From contig JANQLV010000023.1 of NCBI GenBank assembly GCA_028280415.1, positions 186,001 through 250,000 of the forward strand: a DNA stretch of 64,000 nt, in the 5' to 3' direction. The number at the start of each line of letters is the position of its first letter. Position 1 is the first letter of the stretch. Made by a program: the position numbers and the translations under genes. This DNA is from Saprospiraceae bacterium. Its GTDB lineage: Bacteria > Bacteroidota > Bacteroidia > Chitinophagales > Saprospiraceae. The notes beneath the pieces were generated by a model. It was not told the origin of the DNA. It saw only the letters and a program-made list of their open reading frames with translations, and made no database searches. Positions 8,496 through 16,932 of this stretch are shown here, in pieces.

Positions 8496-8933
8496 CTAGC
8501 CAAAATAAACTTTCAGGGCATCCATAAAGTCTTGCTTTTTACCTGCCGAAACATTAATCATTGCTCCATTTTCCATTACGACATAACCCCCTTTCCCTTT
8601 TACATATTTTTGTAAATGATTAAGGTTGATGGTATATGAGCGATGTATTCTTACGAATTGACTGCCGGTTCGGATCTGATCCTCCATATCTCTTAAGGTT
8701 TTACAAACCAGTAGCTTTCGTTTTCCGGCAAAGTATAACATAGTATAGTTACCTTTTGCTTCCAGGCTGATGATATTCTGAATACGTTCGAAATGAATAC
8801 CCTCCATAGTGGGAAGTGCAATTTTTCTATCCACATTACTGGATTCATAAGTTAAGGGTGCTTTAAGAATAGATCTGCTGGTTTCAAATCTTTTACTTTC
8901 TACATCTGTTCGGAGTTGTTTGACTACTTGCAT
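8496..8933 (-). CDS. LytTR DNA-binding protein without receiver domain
   Basis: 145 residues. A LytTR domain covers about residues 45-145: RIQNIISLEAKGNYTMLYFAGKR, KTLRDMEDQI, FVRIHRSYTINLNHLQKY and the closing GAMINVSAGKK. These match the strand-rich DNA-binding fold of AlgR/AgrA/LytR regulators. The usual N-terminal phospho-receiver is absent; the first 45 residues are unrecognised and polar. Its regulation therefore does not go through a classical Asp phosphorylation. Genes on either side (glycosyltransferase, helical-repeat protein) give no target. Confidence 0.88.
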   Translation of the reverse strand: MQVVKQLRTDVESKRFETSRSILKAPLTYESSNVDRKIALPTMEGIHFERIQNIISLEAKGNYTMLYFAGKRKLLVCKTLRDMEDQIRTGSQFVRIHRSYTINLNHLQKYVKGKGGYVVMENGAMINVSAGKKQDFMDALKVYFG

Positions 8934-9173
8934 AGTGGATGTTTATTAAGGTTAATATTCTTCGTTCTTCATTATTTACTTTTCGCAACTTTGTACTAAT
9001 TTTTAATGCTCTATTTGCTCGAATACTAGTATAATATTAGGCCTAAAGCAATGCCAAGACAACCCTTTATCAAACTATATGTCAGTTTTCTGATTTTCAA
9101 CAAAATTTGGGCTTTCTCGTTTTATTGAATACATTTAAGAATAAATACTGCAAAATTCGAATAAAATCGCGTT

Positions 9174-10715
9174 ATGCCGAAAACACCCTCTTTAAAGCTT
9201 TTTAATCTGATAAAATCCTTATCAGGTTCTGAAAAAAGATATTTTAAATTATTCGCAACCGGGAATCGCGCGGATAAAAGCAGTAAATATTTAATACTAT
9301 TCGATGCTATTGATACTCAGGAAACCTTCGACGATGAAATTTTAAAAAAGATTGTTTACCAGGATGAAGAGATCATGAGTCGAAAATACTCGGAGCTAAA
9401 ATCTTACCTCTATGACCTGATATTGACCGCCTTGCAGGGATACGATGAAAAAACCTCAATTGATTTCAAAATCAAGGGAATGCTGCAAAGTGTTCGTGTT
9501 TTGTACAAAAGATCGCATTATGAGGACTGCCGGGATTTGATTCCTAAAATCAAAAAACTGGCCTACAAATACGAAAGTTTTTCGAATATCCTGGAAGTTC
9601 TAAACTGGGAAAGAAAAGTAGCTTATGCACAAATGGATATCGCTTTTCTGGACAACGAATTAGAACGCATCGACAAGGAGGAAAGGGAGTGTTTGGACCG
9701 TTTGCGTAATTTGTCTTTTTATCAGAATATTTTTTTTAAAATGCTAATACATATCCGTAAAAACGCTATTCTACGAACGGATGAACAAAAAGATATTTTA
9801 AACAAAATAATTAAAAATGATTATTTGAATGATCCTGCTAAAACCAAATCCCATCGCGCAAAAGTCAGCTATCACCGGATTTTTGGCTTGTACTATTATG
9901 CGACCCAGGATTATGAAAATTTCAGGAAAGCAAGCAAGGCAGTAATTGATGAAATGGAAGCCCTGCCACATTTTTTACGCGAAGATACCTCGGATTATAT
10001 TTCTGCGCTCAGTAATTATGTTTTGAGCTGTGGCTTGCTGGAAAAATATGCAGAATTAGAGAAAAGTCTGCACAAATTCAGCAAAATACAGCCTGTAATC
10101 CAGTCAGATAAGCTTACGATCTATAAACAGCTATTAGTAGCTAATCTCAGAATTTTTATCAATAAAGGGGATTTTAATGCAGGTTTAGTGTTATTAAACA
10201 AGCATTTAAAAGAAAAAGAAGAACTCAAGCGAAATGCTTTTGAAAAGGGTACTTTCTTTTTTCAGTACTTTTATATTTACTTCGGGATAGGCAATTATAA
10301 CAAGGCTCTGGAGTACCTCAACGAATGGTTGAATCTGCCGCGCAGTATCGAACGACAAGACTTACAGAGCCTGGCCAGGGTACTCAATCTCATTATTCAC
10401 TTTGAAATGAATAATACTATCCTGCTCGATAACCTGCTAAGATCAACTTACCGGTTTTTGCGCAAGCGAAACCGAATGTACAAACTCGAAAGAAGCGTAC
10501 TTAACTTTATCAAAGACGCTAATAAAACAGCTACTTCAAGAGCCTTGAAGGAAACCTTTTTTAATTTGAAAAGAGAGTTTGAAGCCCATGCAAAAGACCC
10601 CACCGAAAAAGTAATGTTTCAATACTTTAATTTTCTTGCCTGGGCAGACAGTAAGGTTAGCGGGAAGTCTTTTGCAGAGGCGGTGAAAGAGCGGTATCTA
10701 CTAGAGAGCTCGTGA
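9174..10715 (+). CDS. Helical-repeat (TPR-like) protein of unknown function
   Basis: 513 residues, no signal peptide or membrane segment. The N-terminus (about 1-90) has a conserved-looking block, KLFNLIKSLSGSEKRYFKLF, then MSRKYSELKSYLYDLILTAL. From about 100 to 450 it is nearly all amphipathic helix with TPR-like periodicity, for example YHRIFGLYYYATQDYENFRKA and YIYFGIGNYNKALEYLNEWL. Proteins of this length and layout recur as hypotheticals in Saprospiria-like genomes. A scaffold or protein-interaction role is likely; no enzyme motif was seen. Its last 15 bases overlap the convergent small gene at 10701-10958. Confidence 0.7.
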   Translation: MPKTPSLKLFNLIKSLSGSEKRYFKLFATGNRADKSSKYLILFDAIDTQETFDDEILKKIVYQDEEIMSRKYSELKSYLYDLILTALQGYDEKTSIDFKIKGMLQSVRVLYKRSHYEDCRDLIPKIKKLAYKYESFSNILEVLNWERKVAYAQMDIAFLDNELERIDKEERECLDRLRNLSFYQNIFFKMLIHIRKNAILRTDEQKDILNKIIKNDYLNDPAKTKSHRAKVSYHRIFGLYYYATQDYENFRKASKAVIDEMEALPHFLREDTSDYISALSNYVLSCGLLEKYAELEKSLHKFSKIQPVIQSDKLTIYKQLLVANLRIFINKGDFNAGLVLLNKHLKEKEELKRNAFEKGTFFFQYFYIYFGIGNYNKALEYLNEWLNLPRSIERQDLQSLARVLNLIIHFEMNNTILLDNLLRSTYRFLRKRNRMYKLERSVLNFIKDANKTATSRALKETFFNLKREFEAHAKDPTEKVMFQYFNFLAWADSKVSGKSFAEAVKERYLLESS

Positions 10716-10958
10716 GTTATTTCCACTATTTGTAGAAGAAATGAAAAGATCACCAGAGTTCGACTTGATTCCATACAAAGTCTTATACTCTGTCCATCCC
10801 ACCGTCTGATCGATACCAATAACTTCTGTAAAGTTTTTATCCTTGTGAACAAAATTGTATCCATAGCCACCTTTCGAAGTTTTTTGTTCTGACCTATCTA
10901 CTAAAGTCACAAAGCTCTTTACCTTAATTTCTGATAATTGTAATTTTTTCTGAGCCAT
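10701..10958 (-). CDS. Small RiPP-precursor-like peptide (pinensin-type leader)
   Basis: 85 residues from an ATG at 10958. The N-terminus KKLQLSEIKVKSFVTLV, then EQKTSKGG ending at Gly30-Gly31, matches as I recall it the leader of Bacteroidota pinensin-type lanthipeptides: a KKLxLxxLKVxSFVT block followed by a double glycine. The part after GG (residues 32-85) is rich in Tyr, Asn, Ser, Thr and Gly and has no cysteine, so lanthionine rings cannot form; dehydration or another modification, or simple export by a GG-cleaving ABC peptidase-transporter, remains possible. No modification enzyme or transporter lies next to it. It converges on and overlaps the preceding gene by 15 bases. Confidence 0.6.
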   Translation of the reverse strand: MAQKKLQLSEIKVKSFVTLVDRSEQKTSKGGYGYNFVHKDKNFTEVIGIDQTVGWTEYKTLYGIKSNSGDLFISSTNSGNNSRAL

Positions 10959-11030
10959 AACGCTTTTTTTAATAAGTTTAGAATTCCTTAATATCTAATA
11001 TAAGGATAAACATTAGGTAATTTTTAACAT

Positions 11031-11052
11031 AAAAACTGAAAAGTCAGTTTTT
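11031..11052. promoter_or_regulatory. Hairpin in the spacer before the small peptide and deformylase genes
   Basis: A perfect 9-bp stem, AAAAACTGA with its complement, and a 4-base loop. It lies 73 bases upstream of the small peptide gene (minus) and about 195 bases upstream of the deformylase (plus). The T-run that follows on the plus strand would suit a terminator, but no plus-strand gene ends just before it. Role unclear. Confidence 0.35.
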
Positions 11053-11246
11053 AGATCGACTTTTTTGGATAGTTAGTATATAAAAATACAGCTTTTCAAA
11101 TAGATTTGCTAATCGGTTTAGGGAATATTTATGACAATTCCGTTATCCGTAATTTTAATTGCTGGAAAATATTAAGAAATAATATTGGCAATGGCAGGCG
11201 TTTTCAGACATATAAAACTAAGCGTTTTTAAAACAAACCGAAATCC

Positions 11247-11774
11247 ATGCAGCTCAAAGGACTCAAAGATATTCTCTTGTTAGGACACCCTCTTCTCTAC
11301 GAAAAATCTGCACCTGTCGAAGCTTCGGAATTGCCTCAGGTAAAGGAATGGGTGAATGATCTGGCCAATGCAATGGCAGAAATTCGGGCTACTTATCGTT
11401 TCGGAAGAGGCATTGCCGCTCCGCAATTAGGTATTATGAAAAGGCTCTTTTATATAGATATCGGGCAACCTACTATAGTGATTAATCCCGAATTGATTTA
11501 TCGCAGCAAGGAAATGTTTGACTTATGGGATGACTGTATGAGCTTTCCAAATCTTTTAGTCAAAGTCCGCCGTCATAAACAGGTTACATTGAGATACCGG
11601 GACGAGAACTGGGCATGGCAAGAATGGGAAGCTTCTGATGATGTTGCCGAACTAATCCAGCATGAATACGATCATGAATACGATCATCTGGACGGTGTTC
11701 TTTGTACGATGCGGGCAATTGACCAGCAATCTTTTAAATGGAAAATGGAAAACCTTAGTAAATGGAAACCTTAG
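11247..11774 (+). CDS. def: Peptide deformylase family protein with duplicated HEYD
   Basis: 175 residues. The three deformylase motifs are present: GRGIAAPQ (residues 53-60; family GxGxAAPQ), DDCMSFP (Cys97; family EGCLS) and HEYDHLDG (143-150; family HExxHxxG), giving metal ligands Cys97, His143 and His147 with catalytic Glu144. The enzyme removes formyl from the initiator Met of new proteins. Odd: HEYD is repeated directly (residues 139-146), encoded by an exact 12-base tandem repeat at 11661-11684, adding about one helical turn before the metal site. The EGCLS and SFP variations suggest a divergent paralogue, so a housekeeping role is not certain; a main def copy may exist elsewhere. Confidence 0.85.
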   Translation: MQLKGLKDILLLGHPLLYEKSAPVEASELPQVKEWVNDLANAMAEIRATYRFGRGIAAPQLGIMKRLFYIDIGQPTIVINPELIYRSKEMFDLWDDCMSFPNLLVKVRRHKQVTLRYRDENWAWQEWEASDDVAELIQHEYDHEYDHLDGVLCTMRAIDQQSFKWKMENLSKWKP

Positions 11775-11791
11775 TCCGACTCTAGCATTTT

Positions 11792-11840
11792 GCAAAATAT
11801 TTATTTTCAAAATATTTTGCTCAAAATACTGAAAGTATTT
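11792..11840 (+). terminator. Hairpins after the deformylase gene
   Basis: A perfect 10-bp stem (GCAAAATATT at 11792-11801 with 11811-11820, loop 9) is followed at once by a second 7-bp stem (AAATACT at 11824-11830 with 11834-11840, loop 3). They start 18 bases after the stop. Both are AT-rich and no T-run follows, so termination is plausible rather than certain. Confidence 0.5.
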
Positions 11841-11852
11841 CTGCCGTTCCCC

Positions 11853-11985
11853 GCCCTGTTTTCTATGCCCTGTTTTCTATGCACACTTTTTATGGGTCAC
11901 ACTTTTGACTTCTGCCACTTTTGACTTCCACTTTTGTATATCTCTGCGTCAAAAATGAGCGATAAAAATGAGCGATCAAAAATGA
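11853..11985. repeat. Cluster of three short tandem repeats
   Basis: Three different short repeats lie side by side: CCCTGTTTTCTATG twice in tandem (11854-11867, 11868-11881); CACTTTTGACTTC at 11900-11912 and 11916-11928 with a partial third copy at 11929-11936; and AAAAATGAGCGAT at 11951-11963 and 11964-11976 with a partial third copy from 11978. The patch lies between convergent genes (deformylase, NarL-type regulator). It looks like slippage-grown spacer DNA rather than a known element. Confidence 0.7.
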
Positions 11986-12019
11986 TTAGAGCATAGCTAA
12001 ATAAACAGCAGCTACATTT

Positions 12020-12676
12020 TCAAATAATGTCGTGCTTCATGGCATATTTAACCAAGCCGATTGTTCCTTTGGACTTCGTTTTCCGAACCAGGTTTTTTCG
12101 ATGAGTCTCTACCGTATTAATGCTAATGTGCAATTCTTCAGCAATCTGTGGACCAGAATATTCCATAGCGATATATTTCAATATTTCGCGTTCTCTTTTG
12201 GTTAGGGCAACCGGAGGTAGAGAACTGCTGTTTTCATTGCTACTTTCATCCTTCATAAGAGATTGAAAAACTTTATCCGAAATTTCTCTGCTAAAATACG
12301 TTTCCCCTTTATACACCGCATGGATTGCATCAATCAATTCTGCCCGGGCCGCAGTCTTAAGTACATAACCCTGAGCGCCCAGTTTAAGAATTTCCTTAAT
12401 CAATCGAATATCGTCATAAGTCGACAGGATTAGTACTTTGACGGCTTTGAATTTTGAATTGATCTGTCGGGCTGCTTCTACACCATCCATTTGGGGCATA
12501 TTAATATCCAATAGTACAATATCGGGCAAAATCTGGTTTACTTTTTCAATCAATTCTCTGCCATCTTTAGCTTCTCCTAGCACCTCTATGTTTTCTTGTA
12601 ATAACATGGATTTTATCCCATCAATGACTAGTTGGTGATCATCTGCGATTATTATTTTTATATTTCTATTATTCAT
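12020..12676 (-). CDS. NarL/FixJ-type response regulator
   Basis: 218 residues. The receiver (about 1-125) has the acidic pair DDH near residue 12, the phospho-acceptor Asp in DIVLLDINMPQMDG, and the switch residues in LILSTYD and the Lys in YVLKTAA. The C-terminal LuxR helix-turn-helix (about 150-215) reads LTKREREILKYIAMEYSGPQIAEEL, SINTVETHRKNL. Its gene follows the sensor kinase by 3 bases, so the two form an operon and a cognate pair. Output genes are not evident from the surroundings. Confidence 0.95.
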   Translation of the reverse strand: MNNRNIKIIIADDHQLVIDGIKSMLLQENIEVLGEAKDGRELIEKVNQILPDIVLLDINMPQMDGVEAARQINSKFKAVKVLILSTYDDIRLIKEILKLGAQGYVLKTAARAELIDAIHAVYKGETYFSREISDKVFQSLMKDESSNENSSSLPPVALTKREREILKYIAMEYSGPQIAEELHISINTVETHRKNLVRKTKSKGTIGLVKYAMKHDII

Positions 12677-12679
12677 GAC

Positions 12680-14674
12680 TTAGGATTTTGCCCGGTGAGG
12701 AGCATAGGTAGTTTTGGGGATATCTATAATGATGGTCGTACCATTATCTGGTGAGCTATCAACCTCAAACTGGCCATTGAAATGGTTAATTCGAGACATA
12801 ACATTGCTAAGTCCGACGCCGTAAGCTTTATTCCGGGGATCATATTCAAAGCCAACTCCATTATCTTCAACTATAATATTCAACATGTCCTCGTGTTCGA
12901 TTAACTGAATATTTACTTCAGTAGCCCGGGCATGGCGAAGAATATTATTAATTAATTCATCAATAATACGGTAAAGGCTCAATTCGATTTGTTCAGGTAA
13001 ACGTTCTTCGAGGCCGTATACAGCCGTAGTAACATTAATCGCCGGGCTTTTAATTTTATCGGCCAAAGAAGCCAAAGAAGCTCCCAAACCAAATTTCATT
13101 AAAATGGGTGGCATCATTTCATGTGCAATACCACGATTGGTTTTAGCCGCTTCCTTAATCAGTTCAAGTGACTTGTTGAATAAAGCCCGGTTGTCCTGCT
13201 CTTGAAAGCTCATTGTTTCGGCAATGGCTTGAAAATGCATTTGGATAGCAGACAAAAGAGAGCCCATGCTATTGTGAAGAGCTTCGGCAATTCTTTTACG
13301 CTCTTTCTCTTGTCCATCTTGCGAAGCGTTCAGTGCGCGTAATTCGCTGGTTTGTTGAATCTGTAACATTTCTTGTTGATATATTTTTTTCTGTTGATCG
13401 GCTGTTTTTCTCTTTAACTGAAAGTCTCTGGCAAGCAACAAGGCAATTATTAAAACAGCAACGAGTATTATGATAATGCTATTTCGGAATATTTTGTCTT
13501 TTGCAGCCGCAGCGGCTTGTTTTTCATTTTCTTTCTGCAGCTTTTCATTTTCATATTTTTCTTCAATTTCCTTAATCGCCTTTTGCGTTTTGTCGTTGAG
13601 GATAGCTTGCGATACGTTATTATATCTTTTATAATGTTTAAGTGCCTCTCCTGTATCCCCCAAACGTTCCTGTATTTGAGAGAGTTTTTTTAAAGCTTTT
13701 GACTTTAATTCCGCATCGTTTTTCTTTTCCGCAACAAAAAGACAGTCTTCAATATATACTTGTGATTTCTGATAATCTTCTTTTCTAAAATAGGTATTTC
13801 CTATCTGATAAAAACTGTGAGCAATTCCAATAGAGTCTTTTATTTCTTCTCTTATTTTCAGACTTTTATTATAAAAAAAGAGGGCTTCCGAAAACTGCTT
13901 TCTTTTTACAGCGAGATTTCCTCTTCCGCTCAGTACAAAAGATAATCTCGGATGCTCTCCCAGGCTTTCAAGAATTTCTCCGGAATAATTGAAATAAACA
14001 TCCGCGCTATCCAGTTTATTTCTCCGGGAAAAAAAAGACCCCAGGTTATAATACGCCGTCGCGAGCCTGGAATATGCCCCTTCTTTTTTTTCGATTGCGA
14101 TTGCTTTTCGCAAAAAGCTTTCCGCTTCTGAAAAAGCGTCTTGACGAATTTTTACATCTGCAATCATATTATAAAAGCTCGCCTTTAGTGCTTCGACTTT
14201 ACAGGTATCGGCATACCGAATCCCCGTATAATAGGCTTCCATTGAAGCATCTAGCTGCCCATCTCTTAGCAATAAATTGCCTTGTAATAAATAAAGAGAA
14301 GCAACATCTTCGAAATACTTGCTTCGATTAAAAATTAATATCGCTTCTCTAAAGTACTCGAGCGCCTTTTCTTTTTCTCCTTTTGTATAATGCAGATAAC
14401 CTTGCATTTTTTTTGTTAAACCCAGAGCCAAATCGGAGCGATTACGCGCCTGCTTGAGGATAGACACTGCCTCATTGGTCAGGGAGTCTATCACTTTATA
14501 AGGTTCAACACGTCTTAATTCCCATGCGAGTTTACAAAGTAGTATGGCTCGGGTCGTATCATCTTGTATTTTTGCTAACTGTTGCTGAAGATCAACAACC
14601 TCCTTGTTGGTTTGGCCTACGAGCGGAAAAAATAAATAAAATAGAAGGAAAAATAATAAAATAAACTGCTTCAC
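12680..14674 (-). CDS. TPR-containing sensor histidine kinase (HisKA_3 type)
   Basis: 664 residues. A signal peptide or first membrane segment (residues 1-20) leads to about seven TPR repeats (about 30-360) predicted to be periplasmic. Then comes one membrane span (about 397-417, IIIILVAVLIIALLLA), a short coiled coil, the dimerisation box with the phospho-His (KERKRIAEALHNSMGSLLSAI) and an HATPase_c domain ending DNGVGFE, GVGLSNV, GTTIIIDIP. This is the NarX/DesK class that pairs with LuxR-type regulators, as here with the gene 3 bases downstream. The start is GTG at 14674; no in-frame ATG lies before the upstream stop. The signal sensed by the TPRs is unknown. Confidence 0.93.
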   Translation of the reverse strand: MKQFILLFFLLFYLFFPLVGQTNKEVVDLQQQLAKIQDDTTRAILLCKLAWELRRVEPYKVIDSLTNEAVSILKQARNRSDLALGLTKKMQGYLHYTKGEKEKALEYFREAILIFNRSKYFEDVASLYLLQGNLLLRDGQLDASMEAYYTGIRYADTCKVEALKASFYNMIADVKIRQDAFSEAESFLRKAIAIEKKEGAYSRLATAYYNLGSFFSRRNKLDSADVYFNYSGEILESLGEHPRLSFVLSGRGNLAVKRKQFSEALFFYNKSLKIREEIKDSIGIAHSFYQIGNTYFRKEDYQKSQVYIEDCLFVAEKKNDAELKSKALKKLSQIQERLGDTGEALKHYKRYNNVSQAILNDKTQKAIKEIEEKYENEKLQKENEKQAAAAAKDKIFRNSIIIILVAVLIIALLLARDFQLKRKTADQQKKIYQQEMLQIQQTSELRALNASQDGQEKERKRIAEALHNSMGSLLSAIQMHFQAIAETMSFQEQDNRALFNKSLELIKEAAKTNRGIAHEMMPPILMKFGLGASLASLADKIKSPAINVTTAVYGLEERLPEQIELSLYRIIDELINNILRHARATEVNIQLIEHEDMLNIIVEDNGVGFEYDPRNKAYGVGLSNVMSRINHFNGQFEVDSSPDNGTTIIIDIPKTTYAPHRAKS

Positions 14675-14863
14675 AATAATTGGTATTACTTAAAAAAGTA
14701 ATTAAAACTACAAATTAACGAGTAATTAATATTTTTAATTACCTAATTATGTGGAAGTAGAATAGAATTTATTTATAAAATCCTCTACGAACCAAGCAGT
14801 TGATTTATAATTAAAATGTTTATTTGAAAGGTAAATTAGTTTTTGTGTTTATTTATTTATTTT

Positions 14864-15265
14864 TCAAATGCCGATTGGATATTCAGCGGGCATTGTTTCG
14901 TAATCTAAATCATCTTCTTCATCTTTTGTTTCTTCAATTCCATTTAATTTTGTTTTATGAATCGTCAACTTTACAATCAGTTTTTCGCAATCTACTTTTT
15001 TCATTGTAAAAATTCTGGGCCAGCTTATCGGTTGCATAGATTCTTCGACTTCTTTTAGCCATAATGTCAGATGATGTATTATTTTCCCGTTTTTAATTGA
15101 CTTATTTAAAAAAAACGGATTAGCATAATTATCATCAAAAGCAATAAAAGGCGCGTCTGTTCCAGAAGTATTGAACACACTTCGAAAATGAAAACTCATG
15201 AATTCAAGGTTTTCTTCCAAGCCATCATTAGCGGATTTTGCGATATAATACCTGTAGTCTGCCAT
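14864..15265 (-). CDS. Hypothetical protein, last gene of metallopeptidase cassette
   Basis: 133 residues, no signal peptide or membrane segment. The start reads MADYRYYIAKSANDGL; the middle has a likely beta-rich segment (GKIIHHLTLWLKEVEES); the C-terminus is strongly acidic (EETKDEEDDLDYE). I do not recognise a family. It is the third gene of a minus-strand cassette behind the metallopeptidase (15694-16791) and another small gene, with 24 bases between. Tight linkage suggests it works with the peptidase, for example as a substrate, partner or inhibitor; this is inference only. Confidence 0.65.
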   Translation of the reverse strand: MADYRYYIAKSANDGLEENLEFMSFHFRSVFNTSGTDAPFIAFDDNYANPFFLNKSIKNGKIIHHLTLWLKEVEESMQPISWPRIFTMKKVDCEKLIVKLTIHKTKLNGIEETKDEEDDLDYETMPAEYPIGI

Positions 15266-15289
15266 AATTAAATTATTTTTATTTTGTGT

Positions 15290-15667
15290 TTAATCTTCAT
15301 TTGGTTTTTCGGGCCATCGATCCGCATAACATTCGACCGGGATTTCATCATACCGGATTTTTTGCATTTCATAAAGTCTTTTCGTCGAAGAGTCCATCAA
15401 CTTGACTATCACTTTTTTAGCCGGATTCAAATTCTTTGAAATCATTACTTTTTCCGGACTTATCACACTTGGATAGATATTCGTGACCGGCTTCACCCAT
15501 ACTTCAAGAACATCTGTTTTTTTATGCCCTGAAACTTCTCCATTTTTTGCAGAGAGAAAAACCGGAGGTTTATCTTCATCTAATTCGAAGGAAGGAATAT
15601 GAATATCCTTTAGAATTCTGAGATAAAATTCTTCATCTGAATGCGGAAGCTTCGAGAGATAGATCAT
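15290..15667 (-). CDS. Hypothetical protein, middle gene of metallopeptidase cassette
   Basis: 125 residues, no signal peptide. The text reads as a beta-rich small domain (VFLSAKNGEVSGHKKTDVLEVWVKPV, VMISKNLNPAKKVIVKLMD) with a C-terminal tail PVECYADRWPEKPNED. No family recognised. It begins 26 bases after the metallopeptidase stop and ends 24 bases before the third gene, so the three are very probably one transcript. Like its downstream neighbour, it may be a partner or substrate of the peptidase. Confidence 0.65.
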   Translation of the reverse strand: MIYLSKLPHSDEEFYLRILKDIHIPSFELDEDKPPVFLSAKNGEVSGHKKTDVLEVWVKPVTNIYPSVISPEKVMISKNLNPAKKVIVKLMDSSTKRLYEMQKIRYDEIPVECYADRWPEKPNED

Positions 15668-15693
15668 TTTTTGAGGTTGAAAATCAAGGCATT

Positions 15694-16791
15694 TTATAAT
15701 ACTTCGTGTTCAATAAATATTTTTAATAATCTGATTTCCCATCTTCGCTTTTTATTCAAACAATCATGATATTCTTTCCGCTCCACTTTCTGTACCAGGG
15801 AGATCATCTTTTTAGCAATTGTTTTAAAATCATAGTGTAGCTCAGAGGCCGCTTCATAATAAGCCCCCAGGGTAACTTCCGTGATCATTTTCCCTAACCA
15901 GAATAAAGTCTCTGCCGGATCGTATTTCTCGGGGTAAAAATGATCTTTAAAAACCTCTGTTAAAAAGTGATAAACTGCACTGGAAAAAACCAGTGATAAA
16001 TCATATTGATCGTATTTTTTATTAGCTACTACGGTTTCGTATTTGTACTTTTTCGAAATATCTCTCAATGCGAAGCGCTTGTATTTATCTACGCCGTATT
16101 CTTCTGCGATACATGAGAAAAAGAAATCATCTGTTGTCCTTAAGTCTCCTTTGGAGTGAGCGATTATTGCTTCGCACATATCCATTTGAGAAAGTAAAGT
16201 GAAAATTGCTGTCAAGTCACAAAAAGCCTCATCCAGGGCAATCGCCTCTTTGGAGTGATTTGTTTTCTGTTCTCCTCTGATAGCATTCAATACTGCATGT
16301 CCCGTTTCGTGAGCGATGATATCAAAAGACCGACAGGTAAAGACATCTTTTTTATAACCAAAAAAAATAGTGTGTACTCCGGAAGTATATCTGGCGCTTA
16401 GCTTCCCTTTTTCAGCACGTATATAGAGGTCAAGTCTTTTTCCCCATTTTTTTCTGAAATCAAAAATTCCTCGTTCATTCTTATCCTCTTCTTTTAAAAT
16501 TCCCATCCGATAAAATGCTCTTTCATACATCGTCAAAACTTGTCGACATACTGCAAAGGTGTGAACCGCATCGAATTGCAGCCTGAGCTTATCCAGGTTG
16601 CTTTGCTTATCCTCCACTAAATCAATCAGAAAATCTCCGTTTTCATCCGGGGTGATTTCCGGTACATCTGCAATTCTGACTAATTGGTCTTTAGGCCCTT
16701 TAAGCACTTCCGAAGGTATAAAAGTAGAGCGCAGTCCCGGTTCCTTAATACTGGGGTCTTGTTTGTATACATACATTCTACTTCCTATCAT
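15694..16791 (-). CDS. Cytoplasmic thermolysin-like (gluzincin) metallopeptidase
   Basis: 365 residues. The zinc site is complete: HETGH (His161, Glu162, His165), then Glu188 in DEAFCD with Asp192 three residues further on, matching the HExxH ... ExxxD pattern of thermolysin-type (M4/M36) peptidases. A helix before it, FDAVHTFAVCRQVLTMYERAF, matches the M4/M36 helix that precedes the zinc site. Unlike M4 enzymes it has no signal peptide and no propeptide, and it is much shorter, so it probably acts inside the cell. The 100 C-terminal residues are helical and Lys-rich. It heads a three-gene minus-strand cassette with two small unknown proteins; substrate unknown. ATG at 16776 is an alternative start. 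Confidence 0.75.
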   Translation of the reverse strand: MIGSRMYVYKQDPSIKEPGLRSTFIPSEVLKGPKDQLVRIADVPEITPDENGDFLIDLVEDKQSNLDKLRLQFDAVHTFAVCRQVLTMYERAFYRMGILKEEDKNERGIFDFRKKWGKRLDLYIRAEKGKLSARYTSGVHTIFFGYKKDVFTCRSFDIIAHETGHAVLNAIRGEQKTNHSKEAIALDEAFCDLTAIFTLLSQMDMCEAIIAHSKGDLRTTDDFFFSCIAEEYGVDKYKRFALRDISKKYKYETVVANKKYDQYDLSLVFSSAVYHFLTEVFKDHFYPEKYDPAETLFWLGKMITEVTLGAYYEAASELHYDFKTIAKKMISLVQKVERKEYHDCLNKKRRWEIRLLKIFIEHEVL

Positions 16792-16932
16792 TCTGAAAAA
16801 GGCTTTTTATTTTATTTCGCTACAAAGATGTTCGTAAAAGGTATCTTAATACAATCACTTAAATCGGCATATTTTTAAATCACCAGAAACAGTGATCTTT
16901 CTGTTTTTTATGGATTAGCTTATATTTGGTTT

